The position numbers and the translations under genes are program-made. Shown here in pieces: positions 1 through 9,062 of a stretch of 50,248 nt of DNA (the first letter of the stretch is position 1; every line of letters starts with the position of its first letter). Where the stretch lies: positions 1 to 50,248 of the forward strand of contig NVVR01000022.1 in assembly GCA_002733415.1 (NCBI GenBank), in the 5' to 3' direction. Under the pieces are notes generated by a model. That model saw only the letters and a program-made list of their open reading frames with translations, did not search any database and was not told the origin of the DNA. Origin of the DNA: Kordia sp. GTDB lineage: Bacteria; Bacteroidota; Bacteroidia; Flavobacteriales; Flavobacteriaceae.

Positions 1-650
1 TGGTGAGTCGCCCGGGGAAGAGGATGAGTGTGCCGAGGATTAAGATTTGGAAGGCGCGTACGCCCGGAACGAACTCGGCGCCGAATATGAGGCGGATGAT
101 CGGCTCGGCGAGTACCATGCCGCCTATGACTGCAGGGATGATGAGCATGAACATGTGCGCCATGGACTGCTCGGTGAGCGTACGTACTTGTGCTACATCT
201 CCTTTTCCTGCGAAGCGAGCGATTGCCGGAAGCATGCTTACCGCGAGCATGCCCGGGATGACTTGCAAGAGCTGGACGATTCTTTGGGATGATGCGTAGA
301 GACCCACCGCCTCGGGGCCGTGCCACCAACCGATCATGATGATGTCTGCGTTGAACATGAGGGGGCCAAGTACGCCCATGAAGACGAGCGGCCATGCCGA
401 GGTCATGATGGGGCGGACGAGCTTGGTATCAAAGTTTTTTACCACGCCTAAGAACTCACGTCGGAGGACGATAACAGCACCCACTGCACCGACGGCCGCG
501 CCTGCCATATAGGCCGTAGTAAGCCCCGTGACTGATGCCGTGTAGATGAGGGCGACCATGCCGAATACCGCGATTGCCGCGTTTGTGAGGATGACGAGGA
601 GTGCTTCGCGCTCCATCTTCTCGAATGCACGGAATGCGCCGCCCGCAAAC
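1..650 (-). CDS. Partial Wzx/MATE-type polysaccharide flippase (foreign, GC-rich)
   Basis: The minus strand is open in one frame from about 650 down to base 1 and reads as a hydrophobic multi-pass membrane protein. Segments include RAFEKMEREALLVILTNAA, NADIIMIGWWHGPEAVGLY, QLLQVIPGMLAVSMLP and EPIIRLIFGAEFVPG. The substrate-flippase signature 'D..migw..g.eavGlY..a.ri...l..ip' and the 'lfG.eF.pg' helix end are typical of oligosaccharide flippases that move lipid-linked glycans across the inner membrane. It lacks both ends. The wording resembles Patescibacteria/Parcubacteria homologues (recalled, not searched). Base composition is far more GC-rich than everything from 655 on, and the next gene is entered in mid-frame, so this piece belongs to another genome. 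Confidence 0.7.
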
Positions 651-654
651 TTCC

Positions 655-2094
655 GTAGAAAAGAACAACCAATTTGGTGGAAATCTGCAAACTTTTGTAC
701 GTGATAAAAGTATTTTTGATACGGGAGTACACTACATTGGAGGTTTGGCTGAAGGAGAAAATTTACATCAATATTTTAAGTATTTAGGGATAATGGACGA
801 CCTAAAACTTAAAAAAATGAATGAAGATAATTATGATATTATTACTTTTGAAGGAGACGAAATAAACTATCCTCATGCACAAGGTTATGATAATTTCATT
901 AAACAATTATCTGAAAAATTTCCAGAAGAAAAAGCAGCTATTGTTACCTATTGTGATAAAATAAAAGAAACATGTAATAGTTTCCCGTTATATAATTTAC
1001 AAATTGGAGATGCGTATTATGACAATACTGATTTACTATCTTTAAAAATTAAAGATTATATAGAGAGTATTACAGATAATGAAAAGCTACGTGCAGTTTT
1101 AGTGGGATCAAACTTTTTATATGCAGGTGAGGATAATACGCCATTTTATGTACATGCATTATCAATAAACTCATATATACAAAGTTCTTGGCGTTGTGTA
1201 AATGGAGGCAGTCAAATATCTAAATTACTGATTAAGAAAATACGAAATTTAGGAGGTATAGTTTTAAAACATAAAGAAGTTACTAGTTTTGGTTTTGAAG
1301 ATAAAAAGTTAATATCAGCTAAAACCAAAGATGGGAATGAATATTTTGGAGCGCAGTTTATATCTAATATAGAGCCTAAGTATACTTTAAAAATGTTAGG
1401 CGAAAATAAAATGCGTAAAGCATATACTAAGCGTATTGAGAGCATTAAAAGTGTGATTTCTGCTTTTAGTGTTTACTTTGTATTTAAGCCAGAAACATTT
1501 AAATATTTAAATCACAATCACTACCATTTTAAAGACGTTAATAGAGTTTGGGATGCTCAAGAATATACTCAAGAGTCATGGCCTGAAGGCTATATGTTAT
1601 CTGTAGGGGCGAAAAAGACCGAAACTGAATGGGCAGAGAACATGACGTTTATAACTTATATGCGCTATGATGAAGTTCGTGAATGGGAAAATACGTTTAA
1701 CACTGTTGCGGAAAATGATGAACGTGGTGAAGGGTATGAAGCTTTTAAAAATAAAAAAATTGAACAAACGATAATAGAAATTGAAAAAAAATTTCCAGAT
1801 TTCAGATCATGTATTAAGTCTGTTCACTCATCATCTCCATTATCATACCGTGATTATATAGGTGTTAATGAAGGGTCAATGTATGGGTATGTAAAAGATG
1901 CTGATAGTCCAATGACATCATTTCTATCCCCAAGAACGAAATTAAAGAATTTGTTTTTTACAGGGCAAAGCATCAACATGCATGGATTGTTAGGAGTTAC
2001 CATAAGTGCTGTCTTAACTTGTTCAGAAATGTTGGGGAGAGATTATTTGGTAGAGAAAATAAATAAAGAGTTGGAAGCCTTAGAAGTGAATTAA
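655..2094 (+). CDS. CrtI/RetSat-type NAD(P)/FAD-dependent oxidoreductase, 5' end missing
   Basis: The flavobacterial frame starts at the chimera border with VEKNNQFGGNLQTF, just after where the FAD-binding GxGxxG would lie, so roughly the first 35 residues are lost. The rest is that of the phytoene desaturase/retinol saturase family: GGNLQTF, then GVHYIGGLAEGENLHQYF, and the C-terminal FAD-contact segment TGQSINMHGLLGVT. Any upstream start in this frame lies in foreign DNA and is not real. The stop overlaps the next ATG as TAATG, which indicates translational coupling. Likely role (inferred): desaturation or redox tailoring of a polyene or lipid made by the cluster that continues beyond the lost 5' side. 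Confidence 0.8.
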   Translation, partial: VEKNNQFGGNLQTFVRDKSIFDTGVHYIGGLAEGENLHQYFKYLGIMDDLKLKKMNEDNYDIITFEGDEINYPHAQGYDNFIKQLSEKFPEEKAAIVTYCDKIKETCNSFPLYNLQIGDAYYDNTDLLSLKIKDYIESITDNEKLRAVLVGSNFLYAGEDNTPFYVHALSINSYIQSSWRCVNGGSQISKLLIKKIRNLGGIVLKHKEVTSFGFEDKKLISAKTKDGNEYFGAQFISNIEPKYTLKMLGENKMRKAYTKRIESIKSVISAFSVYFVFKPETFKYLNHNHYHFKDVNRVWDAQEYTQESWPEGYMLSVGAKKTETEWAENMTFITYMRYDEVREWENTFNTVAENDERGEGYEAFKNKKIEQTIIEIEKKFPDFRSCIKSVHSSSPLSYRDYIGVNEGSMYGYVKDADSPMTSFLSPRTKLKNLFFTGQSINMHGLLGVTISAVLTCSEMLGRDYLVEKINKELEALEVN

Positions 2095-3767
2095 TGAAGG
2101 GGATTACATACATAAAACTGTTTTTATATTGTTGCTTACTACTGATTGTCAGTTCATGTGGAACCTCAAAGTCATTACATCATCAACCAGTATTGAATGG
2201 GTATAATGATATTATTTCAGAAAGAATAGTTCATTCAGATTCATTAATAACATTAGATGATAATATATTGAAATTGTCTAAATACGGACATTGGCAATTA
2301 TTGGTCAAAGGCGATCCTTTGGAGCGAGGATTAATTACTGGGAGTTTAACACAAGAATTATTACAGTATCAAGAGAAAGTATTTTTAGATAAAGTAGGTG
2401 ATATTGTTCCTTCAAAATTTAAGCAACGTTTATTGCGAGGGTTTCTAAAATGGTTTAACAGAAAACTATACTTAAACGTAAAAGAGGAATATAAAACTGA
2501 AATATACGGATTAACCAGATATGCTTCGGAAGAGTTTAATTATTTAGCACTACCATATTTAAGAAGTTTATACTTACATGGAGCTCATGATATAGGTCAT
2601 GCTTTACAAGATTTAGCTTTGGTAGGATGCTCGTCATTTGCCGCTTGGGATGCTAAAACCCCAGATGGTAAATTAGTTATCGGTAGAAATTTTGATTTTT
2701 ATGCTGGAGATGATTTTGCGAAAAACAAAATAATTTCATTTGTAAAACCAGCTACTGGAATCCCATTTATGACGGTAACCTGGGGAGGGATGATAGGAGC
2801 GGTATCTGGAATGAATGCAAATGGATTAACAATTACGTTAAATGCAGGTAAATCAGATATGCCCTTGGTTGCAAAAACGCCTATATCATTGTTGGCAAGA
2901 GAAATAATACAATATGCCTCTACAATTGAAGAAGCAATTGTAATAGCTAAAAAAAGCACTGTTTTTGTGTCAGAAGCAATAATGATAGGAAGTGCTAAGG
3001 ATAATAAAGCAATATTGATTGAGGTTGCTCCAAATAATTTTGGAGTGTATGATGTAGCAAATGCAAATCAATTAATTTGTTCAAATCATTTTCAAAGTGA
3101 AGCGTATAGTGATGATGAAAACAATTCCAAACATATTTTGGAAAGCCATTCAAAATATCGCTTTGATAAAATGATGGAGCTATTTGATAAAAATAATACT
3201 ATTACTCCTAAAAAAGTTGTTGAAATTCTTAGAGAGAAAAGAGGATTAAATAATGAGACCATCGGCTATGGAAATGAAAAAGCATTGAATCAGTTATTAG
3301 CACATCACGGAGTAGTGTTTAAACCATCTGAGCGACAAGTATGGGTTTCTGCTAGTCCATATCAATTGGGGGCTTTTGTGGCCTATGATTTGGATGATAT
3401 ATTTAGTAATTCTTTTTCTGTAACAAGTTCTTTTGTGAAAGAAGAGTTAGTTATAGCAGAAGATCCTTTTATTTATTCTATCGATTTTGAAAATTATGAA
3501 GCGTATCGTGTTTTTGACAGAAGAATGGATATAGTCTTAAAAAATAAGAAGCAGAAAGTATCTCAAAAAGAACTGACAAATTATATAGATTTGAATCCAG
3601 ACTTATGGATTCCTCATTTTAAAGTAGGGAAATATTATTACCAAGAAAAGCAGTATGTAAAAGCATTACCGTATTTTGAAATGGCACTACAAAAAGAAAT
3701 TACAACTGTTCCTGATAAAGAAGCGGTAGAAAAGCATTTGAAAAAATGTATAAACAAAATCGATTAA
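2094..3767 (+). CDS. C45-family autoproteolytic acyltransferase/hydrolase lipoprotein with C-terminal TPR
   Basis: This is a 557-residue lipoprotein: hydrophobic segment 8-21, then lipobox IVSSC with Cys22, so the mature protein sits in the periplasm or outer-membrane leaflet. Residues about 65-400 match the Ntn-hydrolase family of acyl-CoA:6-aminopenicillanate acyltransferase (peptidase C45). Self-cleavage is expected before Cys179 in LVGCSSFAAWD, followed by the characteristic GKLVIGRNFDF. The end (about 510-557, PDLWIPHFKVGKYYYQEKQY) looks like one tetratricopeptide repeat. Start ATG overlaps the stop of the FAD enzyme (TAATG) and its stop overlaps the ligase start the same way. Homologues occur in flexirubin/aryl-polyene loci of Flavobacteria (from memory), where an acyl transfer or hydrolysis at the envelope is plausible. 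The substrate is unknown. Confidence 0.8.
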   Translation: MKGITYIKLFLYCCLLLIVSSCGTSKSLHHQPVLNGYNDIISERIVHSDSLITLDDNILKLSKYGHWQLLVKGDPLERGLITGSLTQELLQYQEKVFLDKVGDIVPSKFKQRLLRGFLKWFNRKLYLNVKEEYKTEIYGLTRYASEEFNYLALPYLRSLYLHGAHDIGHALQDLALVGCSSFAAWDAKTPDGKLVIGRNFDFYAGDDFAKNKIISFVKPATGIPFMTVTWGGMIGAVSGMNANGLTITLNAGKSDMPLVAKTPISLLAREIIQYASTIEEAIVIAKKSTVFVSEAIMIGSAKDNKAILIEVAPNNFGVYDVANANQLICSNHFQSEAYSDDENNSKHILESHSKYRFDKMMELFDKNNTITPKKVVEILREKRGLNNETIGYGNEKALNQLLAHHGVVFKPSERQVWVSASPYQLGAFVAYDLDDIFSNSFSVTSSFVKEELVIAEDPFIYSIDFENYEAYRVFDRRMDIVLKNKKQKVSQKELTNYIDLNPDLWIPHFKVGKYYYQEKQYVKALPYFEMALQKEITTVPDKEAVEKHLKKCINKID

Positions 3768-5077
3768 TGACGACACTTTTAAAAACAATTCCAGAAATAG
3801 AACAAGCTTCAACTGCTGAAATTAAAACATTTCAGAATAAAAAACTAGTCGAGTTATTACAGTATTTAAATACGAATTCTTCTTTTTATCAACGTAAGTT
3901 TCAAACTGATAAGATTGATATTTCTAAAATCAAAACTATAGAAGATTTGCAAGAAATAACCTTAACTACTAAGGATGATTTGCAACAGTACAATGATGAT
4001 TTTATTTGTGTAGAACGGAATAAAATTATTGATTATGTAACCACTTCGGGGACGTTAGGAAAGCCTGTAACGTTTGCTTTAACGGATGCAGATTTGGATC
4101 GTTTAGCGTATAATGAAGCAATTTCATTTGCTTGTGCTAGAGTGACTAAAAATGATGTAGTTCAGTTAATGACCACAATGGATCGTAGGTTTATGGCAGG
4201 CTTAGCTTATTTTTTAGGAATTAGGAAGTTAGGGGCTGGAATGATTCGTGTTGGCGCTGGTATTCCAGAATTACAATGGGATTCTATTTTGAAATTTAAA
4301 CCCACCTATTTAATTGCTGTTCCATCTTTTTTACTAAAACTAATTCAATATGCAGAGGCTAACGGAATAGATTATAACGCATCAAGTGTTAAAGGGGTGA
4401 TATGTATTGGAGAATCATTACGAAAGGAAGATTTTTCGTTAAATACCTTATCAAAGAAGATCACTGACAAATGGGATGTAAAATTGTATTCTACTTATGC
4501 ATCTACAGAAATGGGAACTGCTTTTACAGAGTGTGAACATTTACAAGGGGGACATCATCATCCTGAATTAATTATTACAGAAATTGTTGATGATAATGGA
4601 GTAGTAGTGCAAGATGGAGAAGAAGGAGAATTGGTAATTACAACTCTTGGTTTTGAAGCATTACCATTATTGCGTTTTAAAACAGGTGATGTTGTCAAAG
4701 CACATTATGATACCTGTGGATGTGGAAGAAACACCATGCGTTTAGGACCTGTCGTAGGTAGAAAAAAGCAAATGGTAAAGTATAAAGGAACTACCATATA
4801 TCCACCGGCAATGCATGATTTATTAAATCATTTTGATGAAGTTGATTGTTATATTATAGAAATTAGCACCAATGACATCGGTACTGATGAAATTTTAATA
4901 AAAATAGCATCTGAAGATACCTCTGCAAAATTCTTAACTAAAATAAAGGATCACTTTAGAGCAAAATTACGTGTTGCTCCAGTGATTGAATTTCATGATG
5001 CTAAAGAGATCAATAAACTACGTTTTCCTAAAATGAGCCGTAAACCTGTTGATTTTATTGATAAACGAATGTCATAA
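3767..5077 (+). CDS. PaaK-like AMP-dependent acyl/aryl-CoA (or ACP) ligase
   Basis: An adenylate-forming enzyme of the phenylacetate-CoA ligase type, 436 residues. Visible motifs: phosphate-loop TTSGTLGKP (92-100), acceptor motif STYASTEMG (242-250), RFKTGDVV, and the late Cys-x-Cys-Gly segment TCGCGRNTMRLGPVVGR that often binds zinc in this group. An in-frame ATG at 3746 exists, but I prefer 3767 because it forms the same TAATG overlap seen between the two preceding genes. It probably activates an aromatic or acyl acid for the pathway shared with its two upstream neighbours; the substrate cannot be read from sequence. Confidence 0.8.
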   Translation: MTTLLKTIPEIEQASTAEIKTFQNKKLVELLQYLNTNSSFYQRKFQTDKIDISKIKTIEDLQEITLTTKDDLQQYNDDFICVERNKIIDYVTTSGTLGKPVTFALTDADLDRLAYNEAISFACARVTKNDVVQLMTTMDRRFMAGLAYFLGIRKLGAGMIRVGAGIPELQWDSILKFKPTYLIAVPSFLLKLIQYAEANGIDYNASSVKGVICIGESLRKEDFSLNTLSKKITDKWDVKLYSTYASTEMGTAFTECEHLQGGHHHPELIITEIVDDNGVVVQDGEEGELVITTLGFEALPLLRFKTGDVVKAHYDTCGCGRNTMRLGPVVGRKKQMVKYKGTTIYPPAMHDLLNHFDEVDCYIIEISTNDIGTDEILIKIASEDTSAKFLTKIKDHFRAKLRVAPVIEFHDAKEINKLRFPKMSRKPVDFIDKRMS

Positions 5078-5111
5078 AAACATTATAAACTTAAACTAAA
5101 CTTAAAATTAA

Positions 5112-6770
5112 ATGAAAAAGCAATTATTACTATTATTATGTTTTTTAACATTGGGGAGCATCACTGCACAAGTGAAATTATCGAAAGATTATTCTTATTC
5201 AATAAGTAAACCTTATAAAGTATTTGATGGCGATAAATACTATTTTTCTTACGAAAATGAAGTATTAACTTTTAAAAAGAATAAGAAAAAAATACTTGTT
5301 CAAAAATTTAATGCAAATAGTTTAAAAGAACTTGTCAGGACAGAATATAAAATTAGTGACTTGTTTCCGAAAAATTGGCAATTAGAAGCAATTAGACAAA
5401 TTGGAGAAAATGTTTTTATTTATTATTCATCATGGGATGGAGGTAAAAATAAAAAAGAACGCCTATTTGTGAAAAAAATAAGTTTTACAGACGGTAAATT
5501 TGCAGAAAATTTTGATAAGAAAATTATTTCAATAGATGGTAAGGTTTCAGGTGTTCAAGTTAGAAATGGTAGTTTTTCTTTAAAAATTGTTGATAAATTT
5601 GATATTATAAAATTAGATAATGCCTCTAATTTTTTAGTGAAATACAGAAAAAAACCAGAAGTTAAAAATGACAAAAAGAGTTATGATATCATAGGTTTAA
5701 AAGTTTTTGATACCGAATTAAATGAAATATGGGGTAGTGAATTTAAGATGCCTTATACAGAGCGTCAAATGGATTTATTAGATTATGCAACAGATGAAGA
5801 AGGTAACATCTACACATTAGTCAAAAAATTTCATGATAATAGTAACAAGGATAAAAGAAGAGACGAATCTAATTATCAGTTAGAGTTATTTAAATATGAA
5901 AAGGAATCTAAAAAACTTGTCGTAAGAAAAATAAATATTGGAGATAAATATATTAGTAATATAGGTTTGTATATTAATAATAAAAAAGAAATTTATTTTG
6001 CTGGTTACTATAATGATGGTGAGTCAAATTCTAATGTTGATGGTATAGCTGTTTTTAAAATGGAAGATATTGATAATGTACCTACTAAAAACTTCCACGA
6101 AATACCGGTTGAAATATTAAACCAGTATGTTAAAGCAAAAACTAAAAGGAAAAATAATAGAAAAGACAAGAAAGATAAAGCAGAGTTTAATTCTTTAATA
6201 CTGAGAAAATTATTTTTCCATGAAGATGGTGGTATTTCAATTTTAGGGGAACAATATTATGTTAAAGCTCATACCTCTTATAGTTCTAACGGTGGTACAA
6301 GAACTAGATATACATATCATTACAATGACATGTTAATATCTAAGATTGATGCCTCAGGGAAACTTGATTGGATGCGTAAAATTCCTAAAAGACAAAAAGG
6401 TGTAAGAGGATTAGGAGGGATGTCATTTACCCATTTTTATACAAATAATAATCACTATCTTTTATATTTGGATAATGTCAAAAATATAGGGCTTCCGTTA
6501 AATAAAATTCCAGCAATGCATTCGGATAAAATGGGAGGGTATTTAACTGCATGTAAAATTAATGATGCTACAGGAGAAGTTTCAAAAGGATCTATATTTG
6601 ATTCTAGAAAATTAAAAGGAAAAATTGCTGCACATCAATTTAACACAGATAGAATTGTGCAAACCAAAAAAGATGAATTTATTATAGAAGTTTATAAAAA
6701 GAAAAAGGAAGATGTTTTAATTAAAGTGAAAATTAAACAAGAAGAGATGGTTGAGGAAAGTCAATTATAA
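5112..6770 (+). CDS. Exported protein of unknown function
   Basis: A protein of 552 residues with a clear signal peptide (MKKQLLLLLCFLTLGSITAQ, cleavage near residue 19). The mature part is Lys-rich with many short beta-strand-like stretches (for example NIYTLVKKFHD and DGGISILGEQYYVK), which would suit a propeller or other beta fold in the periplasm or outer membrane. No catalytic motif or T9SS sorting tail was recognised. It lies 34 bases after the ligase and ends in a strong terminator, so it may be the last gene of the same transcript. I do not recognise the family. Confidence 0.65.
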   Translation: MKKQLLLLLCFLTLGSITAQVKLSKDYSYSISKPYKVFDGDKYYFSYENEVLTFKKNKKKILVQKFNANSLKELVRTEYKISDLFPKNWQLEAIRQIGENVFIYYSSWDGGKNKKERLFVKKISFTDGKFAENFDKKIISIDGKVSGVQVRNGSFSLKIVDKFDIIKLDNASNFLVKYRKKPEVKNDKKSYDIIGLKVFDTELNEIWGSEFKMPYTERQMDLLDYATDEEGNIYTLVKKFHDNSNKDKRRDESNYQLELFKYEKESKKLVVRKINIGDKYISNIGLYINNKKEIYFAGYYNDGESNSNVDGIAVFKMEDIDNVPTKNFHEIPVEILNQYVKAKTKRKNNRKDKKDKAEFNSLILRKLFFHEDGGISILGEQYYVKAHTSYSSNGGTRTRYTYHYNDMLISKIDASGKLDWMRKIPKRQKGVRGLGGMSFTHFYTNNNHYLLYLDNVKNIGLPLNKIPAMHSDKMGGYLTACKINDATGEVSKGSIFDSRKLKGKIAAHQFNTDRIVQTKKDEFIIEVYKKKKEDVLIKVKIKQEEMVEESQL

Positions 6771-6786
6771 ATGGTTTAACATCAAT

Positions 6787-6826
6787 AAAAAAGCGATTAT
6801 TTCATGTAGGAATAATCGCTTTTTTT
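6787..6826. terminator. Bidirectional intrinsic terminator
   Basis: Arms at 6787-6801 and 6811-6825 (core AAGCGATTATT / AATAATCGCTT) with a 9-base loop. An A-run on the left and T-run on the right allow use by the exported-protein gene (+) and by the convergent DUF4268 gene (-). Confidence 0.85.
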
Positions 6827-6845
6827 GAGGGTGAATTTTAATTGA

Positions 6846-7286
6846 TCACTTTTTAATTTCTATAATATCTTTATATTCTAAAAAGAATGACTCTAACAAA
6901 TCCATATGTTTATTAAAGAATTCATAGGCAGCCCTCCAGGTGTCTTTGTTATGGATACTAAACTTTTCTTCATGTAACACATATATTCTGCAAATGGTTT
7001 TCTGCGATTTTTCTAAATAGTAATTATCATCAAAAATAACTTCTGAGAGGTATTCCGTTTCTAAAATAGTTTTTAGTGATTCAAACTTTTCATATTGTTC
7101 TAAACGGTCGTATTCGTCTTCTAGTTCAATATCAATACATACTAATGCTATTTTCCTATCCGCTTGAAATTTTAGGGAAACATCTTTTATTTTAGTATTG
7201 TATAACAACCATTTTCTAGGGAAAGATTTTCCGTAGCTAGTCCAAAATAATTCGCGTAATAGTCTTGATTCTTCTCTGTTAAACAT
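6846..7286 (-). CDS. DUF4268 domain protein
   Basis: A 146-residue cytoplasmic protein. YGKSFPRKWLLYNTKIKDVS followed by KFQADRKIALVCIDIE matches DUF4268, seen in many Bacteroidota and related by fold to restriction-endonuclease-like or nucleotide-handling domains (recalled; function unproven). The full domain is present with no signal peptide. It stands alone: convergent with the exported gene, and separated from the downstream-facing ZIP gene by an inverted repeat. Confidence 0.75.
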   Translation of the reverse strand: MFNREESRLLRELFWTSYGKSFPRKWLLYNTKIKDVSLKFQADRKIALVCIDIELEDEYDRLEQYEKFESLKTILETEYLSEVIFDDNYYLEKSQKTICRIYVLHEEKFSIHNKDTWRAAYEFFNKHMDLLESFFLEYKDIIEIKK

Positions 7287-7337
7287 CTTCTTAAATAATA
7301 CTTATTACAAAAATTGTAATGACTTTAATAAATTAAC

Positions 7338-7397
7338 TCTCGACTGCGATCGAGGTGACACTTAGTTGTTTTATTATAAGGTCGAGCGCAGTCGAGA
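7338..7397. repeat. Flavobacterial intergenic inverted repeat (TCGAGCGCAGTCGAGA type)
   Basis: Left arm 7338-7354 and right arm 7381-7397 are near-perfect inverted copies (right arm GTCGAGCGCAGTCGAGA) around a 26-base loop. The core recurs at 8907-8924 (TTCGAGCGCAGTCAAGAA). Such elements are scattered between genes in Flavobacteriaceae (from memory). Here it lies after the ZIP gene on the minus strand and may help terminate its transcript. Confidence 0.7.
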
Positions 7398-7406
7398 CCT
7401 TAGTGC

Positions 7407-8084
7407 CTATATAAAATAAGCTGAAATTAATCCAACAGTAATTATAATAAGCTTAACTAAATTGAACTTATGCCCTTCACTGCTTTCAAATAATATGGTG
7501 GTGGAAATATGTAAAAATATACCTACAGCCATTGCCATTATATGAGATGAATAACTTGATAAACTTGGGAATTCACTTATTAAAAAGGTTCCTAAAGGCG
7601 TCATTAATGCAAACAAAGTTAAAAATAAGGCAATAGCTGATTTTTTCATAGCAGATTGCATGAAAAATGTAGCTAAAATAATGACTACCGGTATTTTGTG
7701 GATGACAATACCATATAATATATTATCATGATGCCCTAATGGTGTCCCTTCAATTAACGAGTGTAAGCTCAAACTGATAAAAAGCATCCATGGGAATTTA
7801 TTATCTTCTTCATGTAAATGTACATGTCCGTGTTCAGCTCCTTCAGAAAAGAACTCTAAGCATATTTGGAATAAAATACCGAAAACAATAAATAAACTTA
7901 TGGTTTTAGTATTGTTATGCTGTTGAAATATTTCCGGTAGCATTTCAAAAATGGTGATACCTAATAAGAATGCACCACTAAAGGCTAATAATAATTTTAA
8001 ATTCTTCTTTTGTTGTGGTTTAAATATAATCACAAATAAGAAACCAACTAAAACAGATAATATAGGGAGTAAGTAAGTAATCAT
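7407..8084 (-). CDS. ZIP family divalent metal transporter
   Basis: A 225-residue inner-membrane protein with about seven or eight hydrophobic segments. It shows the ZIP hallmarks: a His-rich cytosolic loop HGHVHLH (85-91), the metal-binding helix HSLIEGTPLG (108-117) and the following HKIPVV (129-134). The family moves Zn2+ or other divalent ions into the cytoplasm. Its ATG overlaps the stop of the upstream methyltransferase by four bases (ATGA arrangement), so the two are co-translated on the minus strand. Metal specificity cannot be told from these residues. Confidence 0.85.
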   Translation of the reverse strand: MITYLLPILSVLVGFLFVIIFKPQQKKNLKLLLAFSGAFLLGITIFEMLPEIFQQHNNTKTISLFIVFGILFQICLEFFSEGAEHGHVHLHEEDNKFPWMLFISLSLHSLIEGTPLGHHDNILYGIVIHKIPVVIILATFFMQSAMKKSAIALFLTLFALMTPLGTFLISEFPSLSSYSSHIMAMAVGIFLHISTTILFESSEGHKFNLVKLIIITVGLISAYFI

Positions 8085-8818
8085 TTAAATAGTAGAATTA
8101 AACGTTTAGAAGTTTTAGAATGGAATTTATTCAACTTATAATCTCCAAAGATGTCTAATAAAGTAATTCCCGCTTGCTTGAAATATTGTTCGAAATCAAT
8201 TAAACGAATCGCTTGTACTTTTTCGGTAAAGAAAAACTCTTCGCTATTATCCGTAAAGCGTATCTCTTTATGAATGAAGTTGTTTTTTACATAACGTCTG
8301 ATATGAAAATCGATATGTTCAACAGTTTTCACTTCTTCAGCAACAAGATTGTCAATAATGAAATCTACATTCATAAAGTCAATTACTCCAAATCCAGTTT
8401 CGTTTAAACTCTCTTGAATGGCTTGTAATGTTTTAATGTTGTCTTTTTCATCTTCAAAATAACCAAAACTGGTAAATAAGTTAAAAACAGCATCAAATTG
8501 TTCAGGATATATAGTTCGCATATCATGAACACCAAATTTCAAGGTGTCATTTTCAAATTGTGTTGCATGGTCAATACTATTCTTTGATAAATCAACACCT
8601 GTAACGTTATATTCTAATGAATTCAAGTATACTGCGTGTCTGCCTTTACCACAAGCTAAATCTAATATTGTTCCGTTTTCTGGTAGGTTTAAATAATTGG
8701 TTAAGTGCTTCATAAAAAGCTGCGCTTCTTTATCATCTCTATTCTTGTATAGGAGATGGTAGTATTTGGTGTCAAACCAAGAGGCAAACCAATTATCTGT
8801 TTTATTATTTGTAGTCAT
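8081..8818 (-). CDS. Class I SAM-dependent methyltransferase
   Basis: 245 residues with a Rossmann methyltransferase core: motif I ILDLACGKGRHAVYL (51-65), then YNVTGVDLSK (acidic residue binding the SAM ribose) and the strand-4 region FDAVFNLFTSFGYF. The C-terminal half (DFEQYFKQAGITLLDIFGDY) is like the small-molecule methyltransferases of the UbiE/tellurite-resistance-like group. The substrate is unknown. It is first gene of a two-gene unit with the ZIP transporter. Confidence 0.8.
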   Translation of the reverse strand: MTTNNKTDNWFASWFDTKYYHLLYKNRDDKEAQLFMKHLTNYLNLPENGTILDLACGKGRHAVYLNSLEYNVTGVDLSKNSIDHATQFENDTLKFGVHDMRTIYPEQFDAVFNLFTSFGYFEDEKDNIKTLQAIQESLNETGFGVIDFMNVDFIIDNLVAEEVKTVEHIDFHIRRYVKNNFIHKEIRFTDNSEEFFFTEKVQAIRLIDFEQYFKQAGITLLDIFGDYKLNKFHSKTSKRLILLFK

Positions 8819-8948
8819 TAAAATAATCTTCTTTAAATAGCTTGAAACTTCATGTACTAAGAAAGTAAAATACTTGATTTCGATACTAAATTCTCATCTG
8901 CGTTACTTCGAGCGCAGTCAAGAAGTCCTCAATCTGACGTTTTTTACT

Positions 8949-9010
8949 TTCAAAACACGTCAATTCGAGTGATTTTCAATAGAAAATTGTATCGAGAATA
9001 GTGTTTTGAA
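8949..9010. repeat. Long compound hairpin in intergenic DNA
   Basis: Outer arms TTCAAAACAC (8949-8958) and GTGTTTTGAA (9001-9010) are perfect complements; inside them TTCGAG...TCGAGAA and ATTTTC/GAAAAT form further stems. Together with the TCGAGCGCAGTC copy at 8907-8924, this fills most of the 262-base gap between the divergent methyltransferase genes. The CGTCAATTCGAGTGATTTTC wording is that of a widespread flavobacterial intergenic repeat (recalled). Confidence 0.7.
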
Positions 9011-9062
9011 TTATAAAAATTAGGACCTAACTGAGGTTTGATCCTAATTTTATAAAACTAAA

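Noticed and set aside
3..299. 98-codon plus-strand ORF in the left GC-rich part (and a second at 47-292)
   Set aside because: Methionine-rich antisense shadow of the flippase frame on the minus strand.
601..654. N-terminal MLRAPSSRMHGMRRPQTS extension of the FAD enzyme
   Set aside because: Translated from the antisense of the foreign flippase; only produced by the chimera.
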